Origin: Shewanella woodyi ATCC 51908
GTDB lineage: Bacteria; Pseudomonadota; Gammaproteobacteria; Enterobacterales; Shewanellaceae
Assembly (NCBI RefSeq): GCF_000019525.1
Contig: NC_010506.1
Coordinates: 3,410,001-3,474,000, forward strand
Reading direction: 5' to 3'
Length of the DNA: 64,000 nucleotides
Position 1 is the first letter of the stretch; the number at the start of each line of letters is the position of its first letter. The position numbers and the translations under genes were made by a program. The notes below the pieces were generated by a model. It saw nothing but the letters and a program-made list of their open reading frames with translations, was not told the DNA's origin and made no database searches. Below are positions 1 to 9,506 of the stretch, one piece after another.

Positions 1-170
1 ACAAGCTGTGCTCCAAAATGTGTTCCATATTACAGTCGATAATTATGGGCTAAATTAAGCTGAATACCAATCCCATCACGGGCCAAATTTATGTTAATTT
101 TCCTTTTAACATATTCAAAATACCAGTTCCTTTTGCTATCTACAGAGCATAAGAGAAGCAAGTAAAGAAT

Positions 171-760
171 CCACCTTCTGAAGAAGGTGGCTTTGTATTA
201 GCCCCCTAAAAGGGGGCGTTGTCTACTTCAAATCTAATTGCGGCTGCTCCTGTTTTTCAACCTTTTCTTGATGCCTTACATATCTTCGAATCACTTCCTC
301 ATTAATCCCCACTGTGTCAACAAAGTAACCTCTTTGCCAAAAGTGATTTCCCCATAGCTTATTTTTCCGAAGATACGGATACTTGCTAAACATTTTCAAA
401 GCAATTTTACCTTTTAAAGCACCCATCAACTTTGAAATCGATAGCTTCGGAGGAACTTTGATAACCAGATGTACATGGTCTATTTGTACATTCAACTCTA
501 CAACCACACACCCTAACTGCTCACTATAGACATGAATACATCAGTAAACATCTTTTCCTAACTTATTCTTTAAAATCCTAAACCTATACTTAGGTGTCCA
601 AACTATGTGATATTGACATCGCCAATACACATGCGATGCTTTCTCATATCTACTCATGTTTTTTATCCTCTATTACTTCGCTAAAAGTTAGAGTTCAATT
701 AACATGAGTAGATATTCAGGCAAAGCCTAATTGATGATAACCACCTACTGAAGTAGGTGG
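171..760 (-). mobile_element. IS200/IS605-type insertion sequence
   Basis: A single transposase gene is bracketed by two short perfect-stem hairpins: CCACCTTCT-GA-AGAAGGTGG at 171-190 and CCACCTACT-GA-AGTAGGTGG at 741-760. Subterminal hairpins flanking one Y1 transposase gene are the hallmark of IS200/IS605 elements, which have no terminal inverted repeats and move as single strands. A third hairpin, GCCCCCT-AAA-AGGGGGC at 201-217, sits just after the transposase stop and probably ends its transcript. The exact cleavage ends are not resolved; the true element extends a few bases beyond the two hairpins. Confidence 0.8.
223..657 (-). pseudogene. tnpA: IS200/IS605 TnpA transposase, in-frame stop
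   Basis: This encodes a Y1 HUH single-strand transposase. Reading from the ATG at 657, the frame begins MSRYEKASHVYWRCQYHI and continues without a frameshift, but codon 39 is TGA (541-543), where an arginine CGA would fit; a single C-to-T change explains it. Downstream the family signatures are intact: the HUH motif in DHVHLVIKVPP and the catalytic-tyrosine helix around EEVIRRYVRHQEK. A GTG after the stop could restart a 94-residue product, but that would lack the N-terminal beta strand. No tnpB is present. The element is therefore probably inactive for its own transposition, although it could be mobilised in trans by an intact copy elsewhere. Confidence 0.85.
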
Positions 761-777
761 TTTAGGGCTGAAAATAA

Positions 778-802
778 AATGCCAGCAATCAATGCTGGCA
801 TT
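778..802 (-). terminator. Rho-independent terminator after the porin gene
   Basis: A 10-bp perfect stem AATGCCAGCA / TGCTGGCATT with a 5-nt loop is followed on the minus strand by a T-rich stretch. It lies about 90 nt past the porin stop codon and would end the chemoreceptor-porin transcript. Confidence 0.7.
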
Positions 803-890
803 CTACTCACTTTCAACAAAGTGATCCCTGTGTTAATAAACAAGCTTTTTCACTAGGTGTTTCCGCCTGTCATAAACACTGAACTTCCAA

Positions 891-1943
891 TTATTTAACG
901 ACCGCATGAGAAAATGAGTAAACAATACCAAGTGAGATAGCGTGAGGGTCATTGCCCATTAAAGGCACCACCTTATCTCCATGGCCTTTACCATTCACAC
1001 TAAAGTTAACATTATCGTCATTATCCATATTCGCATACGCAATGTAGAGGGTTGTTTGAGTATCAAATTGATAATCGTAACCGACGGCTATCTGAGTTGC
1101 ATCACTTGCATCTCCTTCACCAGAGCTAACGGCAAATTGCGCTTTGATTTTACCCTTGTCCCCCACCTCCATGCTGCCACCAAGGGAGAAACTATCTCTA
1201 TCATTCCCAGGTGAACCACCGATATCCATCTCACTTTGATAACCACCACCTACGCTAAAGCGTCCAAAGTGGTAACCTAAGGTTACTGCAGCTGCAGTAT
1301 GGTCTTTATCAACCATCTCCCCTTGGCCGATACTTGTGTACATGACACCTAACTTTAAATCATCTCTAACATAGTTCCCCTTCAAGAGGTAATAATCAGA
1401 GTCATCAACCCCCTCCTCTGGAACATAAGTCACAGCAGCATCAAAACCAGAAAAGTCAGGAGTTTTATAATAGACCACATTATCGGAACGTCCCGGTATA
1501 CCACTGGCTTCCCAGAGGTTCCCCAGATCGCCAACCTGATCGGCAAACAGATTATAATCATTGGCATATTGATCTAAAAATGGCATGTGGCCGGCTAAAG
1601 CAGTACCAAATTTGCCTTCAATACCTAAAAACGAAGGACGGCCTTTGGTAAATATCTGCCCAGAAGACTCAGCACCACCATTACCATCATTTCCTCCTTG
1701 AGCTGTAAGGTCGACACCAGTTTCATATTGAAAAATAATTTTCAGATCTGAGTTTATCTGATGGTCGCCATTAAAGCCTAAACGGGATGAGTTACTTGCA
1801 ACATAGATACTGCTATCTTGTCCATCATCAACACTATCAACCGAGAGATGACCTTGACCGTAGATATTAAGTTCGATCGCCTGTGCCGGTGAACACAAAC
1901 AAGTGATACAAGCTGCTAGGAGCGTTATTTGTCTATTCATCAT
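891..1943 (-). CDS. Gram-negative porin
   Basis: An outer-membrane general-diffusion porin of the OmpC/Porin_4 type, 350 residues. A Sec signal peptide ends near CLCSPAQA, and the mature protein begins IELNIYGQGHLSVDS, the usual first porin strand. Alternating strands, a loop-3-like segment around residues 110-130 (GHMPFLDQYANDYN) and SLGIVYSF near the C-terminus fit a 16-strand barrel. One oddity is the end: it closes with SFSHAVVK rather than a terminal aromatic residue, the usual signal for BAM-mediated assembly. The ATG at 1943 follows GGAAATTGA. The chemoreceptor gene ends only 32 nt upstream on the same strand, so the two are probably co-transcribed. Substrate specificity cannot be told from sequence. 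Confidence 0.88.
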   Translation of the reverse strand: MMNRQITLLAACITCLCSPAQAIELNIYGQGHLSVDSVDDGQDSSIYVASNSSRLGFNGDHQINSDLKIIFQYETGVDLTAQGGNDGNGGAESSGQIFTKGRPSFLGIEGKFGTALAGHMPFLDQYANDYNLFADQVGDLGNLWEASGIPGRSDNVVYYKTPDFSGFDAAVTYVPEEGVDDSDYYLLKGNYVRDDLKLGVMYTSIGQGEMVDKDHTAAAVTLGYHFGRFSVGGGYQSEMDIGGSPGNDRDSFSLGGSMEVGDKGKIKAQFAVSSGEGDASDATQIAVGYDYQFDTQTTLYIAYANMDNDDNVNFSVNGKGHGDKVVPLMGNDPHAISLGIVYSFSHAVVK

Positions 1944-1975
1944 TCAATTTCCATTATTTATTATATATAGAGACT

Positions 1976-4129
1976 TTATGCATTACGCAGTTTGAAACGT
2001 GACAACATGCTTTGTAGCTGTTCAGCTTGTTGAGATAATTGCACCGCAGCAGCCGCACTTTGCTGCGCTGTCTCATTGTTCTGTTGAGTTACGCCATCTA
2101 TCTCTACCACTCCTTGATTTATCGTTTCTGCACCAATTGCTTGCTCATTACTTGCCGTTGCTATCTCAGCAACAAGCTCAGATGTCTTACTCACCGTATC
2201 GAAAATGCTCCTCAAACTCTCGGCTGTTTCATTGGCAATGGCGCTGCCCTTCTCTGTTTTAACCACAGAGCCTGCAATCAGCTTCGATGTCTCTTCGGCT
2301 GCTGTTGTACTTCTAGCCGCTAAACTACGCACCTCATCGGCTACCACGGCAAATCCACGTCCTTGCTCACCAGCTCGTGCAGCCTCAATTGCAGCATTGA
2401 GTGCTAACAGATTGGTTTGAGCTGCAATCTCATCAATGGTGCTAATAAATCCTGAGATACTTTTACTCGCCTCTGACATTTCAGACATGGCAACCACCAT
2501 CCCCTCCATCTTCTTGCTTCCCTCTTGTGCAGCAGTCTGAGCTTGACCTGCAAGTACACTCGCCTGATTCGCATTTTGTGCATTAGTATTTATCTGAGTA
2601 CTTAACTCATTAAGAGAACTTGCGATATTGTCCAAACTTCCTGACTGCCTAGAAGCGCCATCTGAAAGTGCAGAACTGCTACTCGATACACTAGAGCTGC
2701 CCTGGGATATTTCATCACTTGCTGTTTGTGTTTGACCTAATACGTCATTGAGATTTTCTGTCATTGATCTAAGGGCAATACCTAAGGCGTCACGCTCTGA
2801 AGCCAACTTCACATGCTGATCGAGCTCCCCTTGGGCAATTCGCTCAGCCAAACTCACTTTCTCATTGAGAGATCCCATCATGCTCTTCATCTCAGCAAAA
2901 ATACCTTTATCCACTCCGCTACTCTGCAGATTCATCGACAGATCACCCTCGGCAACCTTTTTAGCAATACCAGCAATATAGGTGGGCTCTCCACCAAGAA
3001 GCTCCATCACATGTCTGGTTAGCCATAAGGCGATACCTATGCCAATAATAATGGCGAACAAGGTGCCAAAGATGGTTAAGTTAATGACTAAAGACTCAGT
3101 ACTGGCCAAGGAGTCCTTGCGAGCTCCCATCAAGCTACCCTCTCTATCCTTAAATGTTTTTATCTGCTCCCTAAATTTATCGAAATAGACCTTACCCTTT
3201 GCTTGGCCAACAAGATCCGCCATATCATCCATGTTCTTTGCATCACCGATTTCATGCCTCAAGGCTATCTGTTTCTCTACAACTTCTGTTATCCAACTAT
3301 CTATGGTCTGCTTGCTCTCCTGTAAAAGGGTTACTTGAGCTGGATTATCAGAAACAGTCTGCGACAACTCATCGACCAATTTATAGAACTGAGACCTTCC
3401 ACTAATATAAGGAGCGAGAAACTCCTCCCTACCAGCAAGTAAAAAGCCTCTCATGCCGGTCTCCATATCAACAGCTGCCGCAACAATAGACTGCGCAGCG
3501 CTAATAACCTTATAAGTGTGCTCAACCCACTGAGTTAACTGTCTCAACTCATAAATATCCTGAGTGCGGCTGGCTCTTGCTTGCCGCTCAACCATCAACA
3601 CACGTTCACGTTCAATAAATGTGGCGAGCTGCTCTCTAAACCTGTCGAAATACTGCTTCCCTTTGGCAAGCTTTATCTCGTCAGCCATATCATTCATTGT
3701 TTTTGAGTCGCCAATCTCACTTCTCAAGGCGATGACAGGCTCGGTAACTTGGGTCTGCCAGTCACCTATCGTCACTGAGATATCATTTAGCAAGGAGACT
3801 TGAGCAGGGTTATCTGACACGGTTTTTTGAAGATCTTTCAGTAACGCATTAAAGGTCTCACGACCATTGTTATAGGGCTCTAAAAAGTCCGGTTTCCCCG
3901 CAAGCAGATATCCCCTCATCCCCGTTTCCATATCAACAGCAGCCGCTTCAATTTTTGAAGCTTGGTCTAATACATCATGGGTATGGTTTACCCAGTCGAA
4001 ATTAGTTGAAAGTGACTTAACGCTGATAAAAACAACAACTGTAATAAGCAGCATCAAGCCCAGTATCAAACCATATCCCGATAATATTTTTGTCCTAAAC
4101 TTCATGTTACTGAACATTTTGCTATCCAT
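1976..4129 (-). CDS. Methyl-accepting chemotaxis protein with two CHASE3 domains
   Basis: A membrane chemoreceptor of 717 residues. TM1 is at about 15-38. The periplasmic part holds two similar CHASE3 modules of about 160 residues, each with [16 protein letters not shown] and a later VSDNPAQV block, so the sensor is an internal tandem duplication. TM2 is near 345-370, followed by a HAMP domain and a signalling domain with the conserved hairpin ([20 protein letters not shown]). No CheR/CheB-docking pentapeptide is visible at the C-terminus (RFKLRNA). CHASE3 domains sense extracellular cues, but their ligands are mostly unknown. The downstream porin gene starts 32 nt past the stop, which suggests that sensing and uptake of a compound are coupled; this is inference. 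Confidence 0.92.
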   Translation of the reverse strand: MDSKMFSNMKFRTKILSGYGLILGLMLLITVVVFISVKSLSTNFDWVNHTHDVLDQASKIEAAAVDMETGMRGYLLAGKPDFLEPYNNGRETFNALLKDLQKTVSDNPAQVSLLNDISVTIGDWQTQVTEPVIALRSEIGDSKTMNDMADEIKLAKGKQYFDRFREQLATFIERERVLMVERQARASRTQDIYELRQLTQWVEHTYKVISAAQSIVAAAVDMETGMRGFLLAGREEFLAPYISGRSQFYKLVDELSQTVSDNPAQVTLLQESKQTIDSWITEVVEKQIALRHEIGDAKNMDDMADLVGQAKGKVYFDKFREQIKTFKDREGSLMGARKDSLASTESLVINLTIFGTLFAIIIGIGIALWLTRHVMELLGGEPTYIAGIAKKVAEGDLSMNLQSSGVDKGIFAEMKSMMGSLNEKVSLAERIAQGELDQHVKLASERDALGIALRSMTENLNDVLGQTQTASDEISQGSSSVSSSSSALSDGASRQSGSLDNIASSLNELSTQINTNAQNANQASVLAGQAQTAAQEGSKKMEGMVVAMSEMSEASKSISGFISTIDEIAAQTNLLALNAAIEAARAGEQGRGFAVVADEVRSLAARSTTAAEETSKLIAGSVVKTEKGSAIANETAESLRSIFDTVSKTSELVAEIATASNEQAIGAETINQGVVEIDGVTQQNNETAQQSAAAAVQLSQQAEQLQSMLSRFKLRNA

Positions 4130-4530
4130 TGTGCACCTCTAGTCATTCATCAATGCCCACTTAGTCTGCTTAGCCTGCTTAATATGCTGCTAAAGGGTCA
4201 TTTCATTTCATGGGCATATAAGAAAAGGAATAGGGATAATCTATTCACATTAGTGATTTAAGTATTGTCTGGAATTTCATCTATAGATGAATTTTTTTAT
4301 ACCTTTTTAAGCTAAGGAGTGGTGAGCATATAGCGATGCGTAACAAAGAATTAACATTTAGAGCCTAATGGGTATAAGAGTTGTCAAGGTAAATATAAGT
4401 AAAAAGTGATATACCAAGGGGGGGGATTTATAGAAAAGTGACGAATGACTTTGATTGCAATTTTTTACTAGCAAGCTCTTTCTATCTATGACTAGAATAA
4501 GCGCAGTTATAGCGAGGCTTTGAAACCCAA
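4130..4530. other. Intergenic region, chemoreceptor/AraC divergent promoters
   Basis: An A+T-rich 401-bp gap between divergent genes. It contains a perfect palindrome TTCATCTATAGATGAA at 4276-4291 followed by a T-run. With no upstream + strand gene to terminate, this may be an operator rather than a terminator. No gene is supported here. Confidence 0.5.
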
Positions 4531-5358
4531 ATGATGACACCAGAACATATTGAATATTGGCACAACCCTGTATTACCTGAGATAGAGTTAAGCCGCGCCA
4601 AGTTAACGCAATTTGAGTTTCAAAAACATATTCATCTTGATTATCATGTTGGCGTCGTCTCCCATGGTTGCCAACAATATTGCCATAAAGGTAATACATA
4701 TCTACTCACACCAGGCTCTATCTCAACATTAAATCCAGATGAAACTCATAATGGTCAAAGTAGAAACGCTGAGGGCTATGAAGCTCACGTGCTCTCAATC
4801 CCTGCACACTATGTAAAACAGGTAAGTGACGAGTTAAACCAAGGAGAGCTATTTTTTAACTCGCCTCTTATCGACACTCCTCGCCTTCAATTTGCATTTC
4901 TTCAACTTCATCAGATGTTAACCTCTACCCAGCAATTCAGTAGCTTAGAGATTGAAACCAGTATGATGGCATTTACAACGGAGCTATTTTCAAAACACAG
5001 TGAACTGCAGCCAGTTAAACAGAACATAACCACAGGACTATCCCATCAACAAATCTGTCAAATCCGTGAACTATTTCATGATGATTTAAGCCATACGTTC
5101 CAGCTAGAAACCTTAGCCGTTAAATTTAACTTGAGTAAATTTCAATTCTTGAGAGCCTTTAAGAAAACGGTAGGCATGACTCCCCACGCTTACCTGAAAA
5201 GAGTACGGTTGGAGCATGCTAAGAAGGCCATCATCAATGGAGGAGCTCTATCCGATATCGCCAATCAAGTTGGTTTTTTCGATCAAAGCCACCTTAATAA
5301 AGCATTCAAGCATGCCTATTTAATTACCCCTGCCCATTTTCAACGTCGCGTACTTTAA
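4531..5358 (+). CDS. AraC-family transcriptional regulator
   Basis: A 275-residue regulator with an N-terminal cupin-like effector domain (HLDYHVGVVSHGCQQYCHKG, then TPGSISTLNPDETHNG, residues about 30-75) and a C-terminal double helix-turn-helix of AraC type (residues about 175-275, including TLAVKFNLSKFQFLRAFKK and ALSDIANQVGFFDQSHLNKA). This arrangement matches the AraC regulators that commonly neighbour LysE/RhtB exporters. The exporter gene begins about 140 nt downstream on the same strand, so it is the likely target. The inducer is unknown, possibly an amino acid or another small amine. The start follows a weak GAGG sequence; the second ATG codon is equally possible. Confidence 0.88.
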   Translation: MMTPEHIEYWHNPVLPEIELSRAKLTQFEFQKHIHLDYHVGVVSHGCQQYCHKGNTYLLTPGSISTLNPDETHNGQSRNAEGYEAHVLSIPAHYVKQVSDELNQGELFFNSPLIDTPRLQFAFLQLHQMLTSTQQFSSLEIETSMMAFTTELFSKHSELQPVKQNITTGLSHQQICQIRELFHDDLSHTFQLETLAVKFNLSKFQFLRAFKKTVGMTPHAYLKRVRLEHAKKAIINGGALSDIANQVGFFDQSHLNKAFKHAYLITPAHFQRRVL

Positions 5359-5499
5359 GCATGGTAAAAGGTTTAATTGCAATTTTATACTATCTCAGTC
5401 AGATCCAAGTAGTGCATTATATAATCCATTAGCATAAGCCATTAACGCAGATAAGTTTCATGCCCATTGAGCCTGCTCATTAACCTTAGGATATATCTG

Positions 5500-6144
5500 A
5501 TGGATCTCTCTTTACTTATCTCACTGGCGATTATTCATAGTCTCGCCCTAGCAAGCCCAGGGCCTGACTTTGCATTAGTGGTCAAAATGGCGAGCCAAGA
5601 GAGTCGTACTACAGCACTCGCTGCTGCTTTCGGTATCTCATTTGCCATTCTATTTCACACTTTATTAAGCCTAACGGGCGTTAGTCTAATAATTAAAAGC
5701 TCAGAGAGTCTGTTCTTTATCGTGCAACTCTTTGGCGCAGGATATTTAGCTTGGATAGGGTTAACAGCGCTTAAAGAGACAAAGCACCATTGGAAAACAC
5801 AAGAGAGTGTGATAGCTCTTGAAGAAAAACCGATGAATTTAACGCCAACAACAGGGTTCAAGCAGGGCTTTTATACTAACCTGCTAAACCCTAAAGCTAT
5901 GGTGTTTTTTATCACACTGTTCTCAGCCATGATCACCCCTGAAGTCAACTTAGCCACTAAGGTTGCTGCTGCAGGGATCATACTTATATTGTCGATAGCT
6001 TGGTTTAGCGCTATCGCCTTGGTGTTATCTAAACCTGTTATTCAACAAAAGATTAAAAAAATGACCCCGATAATCAACCTACTCACGGGAATACTCTTTC
6101 TCACTGTGGCTATTGCGATCATATCTGGTCTTTTTAAGCACTAA
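5500..6144 (+). CDS. LysE/RhtB-family amino-acid exporter
   Basis: An inner-membrane efflux protein of 214 residues with six predicted helices. The N-terminus, ALASPGPDFALVVK, carries the PGPD signature of the LysE/RhtB superfamily, and NLLNPKAMVFF is the second conserved block. The ATG at 5500 is chosen over an upstream TTG at 5467 because TAGGA lies about 8 nt before it and the protein then starts at the family's normal position. These proteins export homoserine, threonine, lysine or related compounds using the proton gradient; the substrate here is not determined. Regulation by the AraC protein upstream is likely. Confidence 0.88.
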   Translation: MDLSLLISLAIIHSLALASPGPDFALVVKMASQESRTTALAAAFGISFAILFHTLLSLTGVSLIIKSSESLFFIVQLFGAGYLAWIGLTALKETKHHWKTQESVIALEEKPMNLTPTTGFKQGFYTNLLNPKAMVFFITLFSAMITPEVNLATKVAAAGIILILSIAWFSAIALVLSKPVIQQKIKKMTPIINLLTGILFLTVAIAIISGLFKH

Positions 6145-6219
6145 CTCAACTAACTCAACTAATGCAACTAATGCTGTGAGCATCAGACTAGAGCACAGTA
6201 AACCCGCCGCTTTAACGAA
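6145..6219. repeat. Short imperfect direct repeats (CAACTAA units)
   Basis: Just after the exporter stop, the units CTAACTCAA, CTAACTCAA and CTAATGCAA follow one another at about 6141-6172. The intergenic space is short and separates convergent genes. No clear terminator hairpin is seen. Confidence 0.4.
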
Positions 6220-7572
6220 CTAGACTAACTGATATTTTTCCAATCGGTAGAGAAATGCTTTATAGCTCAGGCCTAGAAACTTAGCCGCCTTAGTACGATT
6301 TCCTTGATGCTTGCTCATCGCTTGCTCAAGGCAGTTTTTCTCAAACGACTCCCACTCAATACCTGTTTCAGGCAAGGTAAACTGGGTCGTGTTAATGGTT
6401 TTAGGCTGGCAGCTTAACTCTTCAACCATCTCCTGTTCATCACCTAACAGGACAAAGCGTTCAATGCGATTAGCCAACTCCCTGACATTTCCAGGCCAAG
6501 AGTAATCCAGTAACTGCTTCATCGTATCGCCAGTGAGACTTAATGGCGGCAGATTATATTGACCCGCATGCAGCTTTAAGAAGTGATCCACCAGCCTTCC
6601 AATATCCTCTTGCCTCTCTCTCAAGGGGGGCATATGTATCGGTACAACATTAAGGCGATAATAGAGATCCTCTCGAAAACGTCCTTCTGAAACTTCATGT
6701 TGCAGATCTCTGTGAGTCGCAGCTATCACTCTCACATCAAGTTTTATCTCACCATTCTGGCCTAAGCGGCTGATCACCCCCTCCTGTAAAAAACGCAGCA
6801 AGTTGGTTTGCAATAGTAAAGGCAGTTCACCAATTTCGTCGAGAAAGATAGTGCCGCCATCTGCAGCTTCTAGTTTGCCAATCTTCAACGTCGTTGCGCC
6901 GGTAAATGCTCCCTTCTCTGCGCCAAAAAGTTCAGCTTCGGCAAGGTTTTCAGGAATTGCACCACAGTTAATGGCAACAAAGGGCTTATTCTTACGATCT
7001 GATAGCTGATAAAGTGCCCTAGCAGCCAACTCTTTCCCGGTGCCGCTCTCACCACCAATTAACACTGTGGCATCTGTTGCACTGACACGTTGGACTCGCG
7101 TATACACTTTTTGCATGCAGGGGGCTTTACCAACTAACCCCACCAGCTCCTGTTGTTGAGATAATTGAGAGGTAAGACTGCGATTTTGCCGTTTCAACAC
7201 AAGGGATTTGGCCACTTTATCGATAGCTAATAACAAAGATTGCCTCTGATAAGGTTTAGCCAGATAATCATCAGCCCCCGCTTGCATTGCATCTACAGCA
7301 TGGGTAATAGTCCCGTAGGCTGTAGCGATAATAAATCCCATATCGGGCTGTTCTCGGCGCACATAATTAAGCAGATCCATCCCTGTTAACTGACCAAGTT
7401 TCCAATCAGAAAACACCAGATCCGGCAGCTCCGATTTAATGGATAAAATAGCCTCCTCAACACTCTCAGCACCCTTGGTTTGATACCCATTTGCAGCCAA
7501 CATTTTTGTTATTAAACTTCGCTGATCCGGCTCATCTTCAACCACAAGGATTTTAAGTTTCTGCTCTAGCAT
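6220..7572 (-). CDS. Sigma-54-dependent response regulator, NtrC/ZraR type
   Basis: A 450-residue activator with three domains. The receiver (residues 6-120) has D56 in the SDWK motif as the phosphoacceptor. The AAA+ domain carries Walker A GESGTGK at 174-180, the sigma-54 contact loop GAFTGA at 221-226 and Walker B TIFLDEIGE at 241-249. A C-terminal Fis-type helix-turn-helix (NRTKAAKFLGLSYKAFLYRL) completes it. All residues needed for sigma-54 activation are intact. Its start codon overlaps the kinase stop by one nucleotide (TAATG), so translation is coupled. A near-consensus -24/-12 promoter lies before the divergent gene beyond the kinase, the most obvious target. The layout matches zraP-zraSR; homology to ZraR specifically is not shown. 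Confidence 0.93.
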   Translation of the reverse strand: MLEQKLKILVVEDEPDQRSLITKMLAANGYQTKGAESVEEAILSIKSELPDLVFSDWKLGQLTGMDLLNYVRREQPDMGFIIATAYGTITHAVDAMQAGADDYLAKPYQRQSLLLAIDKVAKSLVLKRQNRSLTSQLSQQQELVGLVGKAPCMQKVYTRVQRVSATDATVLIGGESGTGKELAARALYQLSDRKNKPFVAINCGAIPENLAEAELFGAEKGAFTGATTLKIGKLEAADGGTIFLDEIGELPLLLQTNLLRFLQEGVISRLGQNGEIKLDVRVIAATHRDLQHEVSEGRFREDLYYRLNVVPIHMPPLRERQEDIGRLVDHFLKLHAGQYNLPPLSLTGDTMKQLLDYSWPGNVRELANRIERFVLLGDEQEMVEELSCQPKTINTTQFTLPETGIEWESFEKNCLEQAMSKHQGNRTKAAKFLGLSYKAFLYRLEKYQLV

Positions 7573-9182
7573 TATTCTTCATCACCTCTTTTATTATTGT
7601 TATCTGTACGAGCAAAACTTATCGTCACAACAGTGCCCCCACCAGGATTATCAGCAAACATAAGCTCTCCACCATAATGCCCATTAAGCAGTCGCTCTGC
7701 GATATATGCTCCCATTCCCGTTCCTTCGGTTTTAGTCGTCACATGAGGCTGACAAATGCGCTCTCTTACTTCAGGTAAAATTCCACAGCCCGTGTCTTTA
7801 ACTATGACATGATAAGCACGGCTCGTTTCATCTAACGACACACTGACCTCTCCATCGTCAGGAGTAGCCTCTACCGCATTAATAATCACGCCATGCAATA
7901 TGCTTCTTAGCTCAGACTCGGCCCCCGGCACGTTATAGTGTTTGTCACTTTCACTAAAACTGATTTTAGGTCTAGAGCCTGTAATTGAAAGCTCTAACAA
8001 GATATCGTGAATAATCGCCTGTAACGGTACAGAGGTTGAGCGGTCAACTTCATTACTCGAAAGCGTAAGCAGTGATTGAATACTCTTATCCATCATGGCA
8101 ATTTTATGCTGGATCTTCTTAAGCTGTTGAGCCGCCTCTGCCGAATTGTCAGCCTGAATAGCACTTTCAGAAAGCAGGCCTATCGTATGCAGAGGATTAC
8201 GTAAGCTATGCGCTATCCCTCGTGTTACCTCTCCAAGTTCAGCTAATTGCTCCTGCTGGGCCATGCGGCTCTCTTTCTCACTCAGCTTCTCCAACTTACG
8301 GCTCATTTTATTAAAGCCAGTTAATATCGCTTTAAGCTCTTTAACCCCTTTCTCCTCAACTTGGAAGCCTAAATCTCCCTCCCCCAGTTTCTGATGCCCC
8401 TTTGCCAATTTAGTCAAAGGTGAGCTGATATAGTGACTCAACAAGTAAGCCATAAGAAGAGCCCCAAAAGAGGTCAGTAAGATCAGAGCTAACATCGACT
8501 CACTAAAGCGTTCAAGTTGATCGTTAGTACCATGACTTGGCACGCGAATATCATGAGAATACTGCAGATCAAAATCCCCAAATACGGGAGGAGCTGGCGG
8601 CTCAACAATCACCACATTGCCATCTTTCAACCAAGAGCCAGCATCAATCTCAATCTGACTGACAGCTTGATGTAATCGCTCGCGGTATGCCATTGCAGCT
8701 TCTCTGCGCGCCTCTGCAATATTTATCCTTTGCTCCCTGCTCATATCACGTTCATGTCGAGCCATCTCTTTTAAATGCAGCTTAAGCTCTTTCTCTTTCT
8801 CGCTTAATAGCGCTTGGAACGCCTCACGCTCTTTCTGATCCAGCTCACCATATTCTGGCTTATCCAATAAGGCGATCTCTTCGGCCAGCTGATCAACCTC
8901 TCGCGTCATCTCCTCTATATCGTGCTTAAAATCGACTTCCGCCTCTTCAATGTCGACAATCGTTTCCTGTATCTCGACTTCATCAAGACCTAAAATAAAC
9001 TCCTGCTCGCTGCCCACATTATCTATCAGCACCTTTACAAGGTTTTGAGATAGCGCTTTGGAACTTTCACTCAGCTCATTTTGAAGCTCCCCTTTATAAT
9101 ATTGAGAGATCAAAAGCTGGCTCAAACCTAGCAAGATGATCAAGGCACCAAACAGTAAAAACAGGTAGCGTTTTATCGACAT
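7572..9182 (-). CDS. Membrane sensor histidine kinase, partner of the NtrC-type regulator
   Basis: A 536-residue sensor kinase. TM1 is at about 5-26 and TM2 at 230-250, enclosing a periplasmic domain of roughly 200 residues that is highly charged and predicted to be coiled coil (residues about 75-175, many E/K heptads), followed by a proline-rich stretch. HAMP (251-303), HisKA with H325 in GIAHSLRNP, and an HATPase domain with DTGCGI and GTGMGAYIAERL follow. It should phosphorylate the regulator encoded immediately downstream. The signal is unknown. The coiled-coil sensor and the coiled-coil secreted protein encoded divergently suggest an envelope-stress circuit with feedback, as in ZraS/ZraP or CpxA/CpxP; that is inference. 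Confidence 0.9.
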   Translation of the reverse strand: MSIKRYLFLLFGALIILLGLSQLLISQYYKGELQNELSESSKALSQNLVKVLIDNVGSEQEFILGLDEVEIQETIVDIEEAEVDFKHDIEEMTREVDQLAEEIALLDKPEYGELDQKEREAFQALLSEKEKELKLHLKEMARHERDMSREQRINIAEARREAAMAYRERLHQAVSQIEIDAGSWLKDGNVVIVEPPAPPVFGDFDLQYSHDIRVPSHGTNDQLERFSESMLALILLTSFGALLMAYLLSHYISSPLTKLAKGHQKLGEGDLGFQVEEKGVKELKAILTGFNKMSRKLEKLSEKESRMAQQEQLAELGEVTRGIAHSLRNPLHTIGLLSESAIQADNSAEAAQQLKKIQHKIAMMDKSIQSLLTLSSNEVDRSTSVPLQAIIHDILLELSITGSRPKISFSESDKHYNVPGAESELRSILHGVIINAVEATPDDGEVSVSLDETSRAYHVIVKDTGCGILPEVRERICQPHVTTKTEGTGMGAYIAERLLNGHYGGELMFADNPGGGTVVTISFARTDNNNKRGDEE

Positions 9183-9219
9183 TCAAACCTCAGAATAGAT
9201 ATCCATTTAACTTAAACCA

Positions 9220-9235
9220 ATCAAGAAGCGTACCA
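9220..9235 (-). promoter_or_regulatory. Weak sigma-54-like site before the kinase gene
   Basis: On the minus strand TGGTACGCTTCTTGAT resembles TGGCACN5TTGCW with correct spacing but two mismatches, including the -12 C. It lies 38 nt before the kinase start. If functional it would make the kinase/regulator operon autoregulated. The match is weak. Confidence 0.3.
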
Positions 9236-9396
9236 AAACCCACTCGATACATTTCAAAGGGTTAACAGCCTAGACGTTAGCATATTTTTAACAAAAATCC
9301 CCAAATGGGAAAACTTATTACTGATATCAGGCCTATTCATCAATATCCCCTATCAAATTCCCCTCCTCATCCTTGATAAATAAGAGTTTATAAGGT

Positions 9397-9412
9397 TGGC
9401 ACACTCTTCGCT
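9397..9412 (+). promoter_or_regulatory. Sigma-54 (-24/-12) promoter
   Basis: TGGCACACTCTTCGCT matches the consensus TGGCACRN4TTGCW at every fixed position except one (C for the second T of TTGC). GG at 9398-9399 and GC at 9410-9411 are at exactly the required distance. Transcription would start near 9423, leaving a leader of about 85 nt before the ATG at 9507. An imperfect inverted repeat TCCC-N5-GGGA at 9298-9310 could be part of the activator site. The neighbouring NtrC-type regulator is the natural activator. Confidence 0.75.
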
Positions 9413-9506
9413 AATAACCCATTAGTTAAATAGATTGCTCATCAAAAGGTTTATTAACTAAAACCATTGGCTATTGAAAACACCAAACTTAATAAAAGGA
9501 AGAACC

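Noticed and set aside
171..217. Palindromes at the left edge, considered as CRISPR-like or attachment repeats.
   Set aside because: They are explained as the IS200/IS605 end hairpin and the tnpA terminator; no repeat-spacer series exists in the window.
4358..4699. A 113-residue minus-strand frame overlapping the AraC gene start.
   Set aside because: It overlaps the well-supported AraC gene in antisense and has no recognisable motif.
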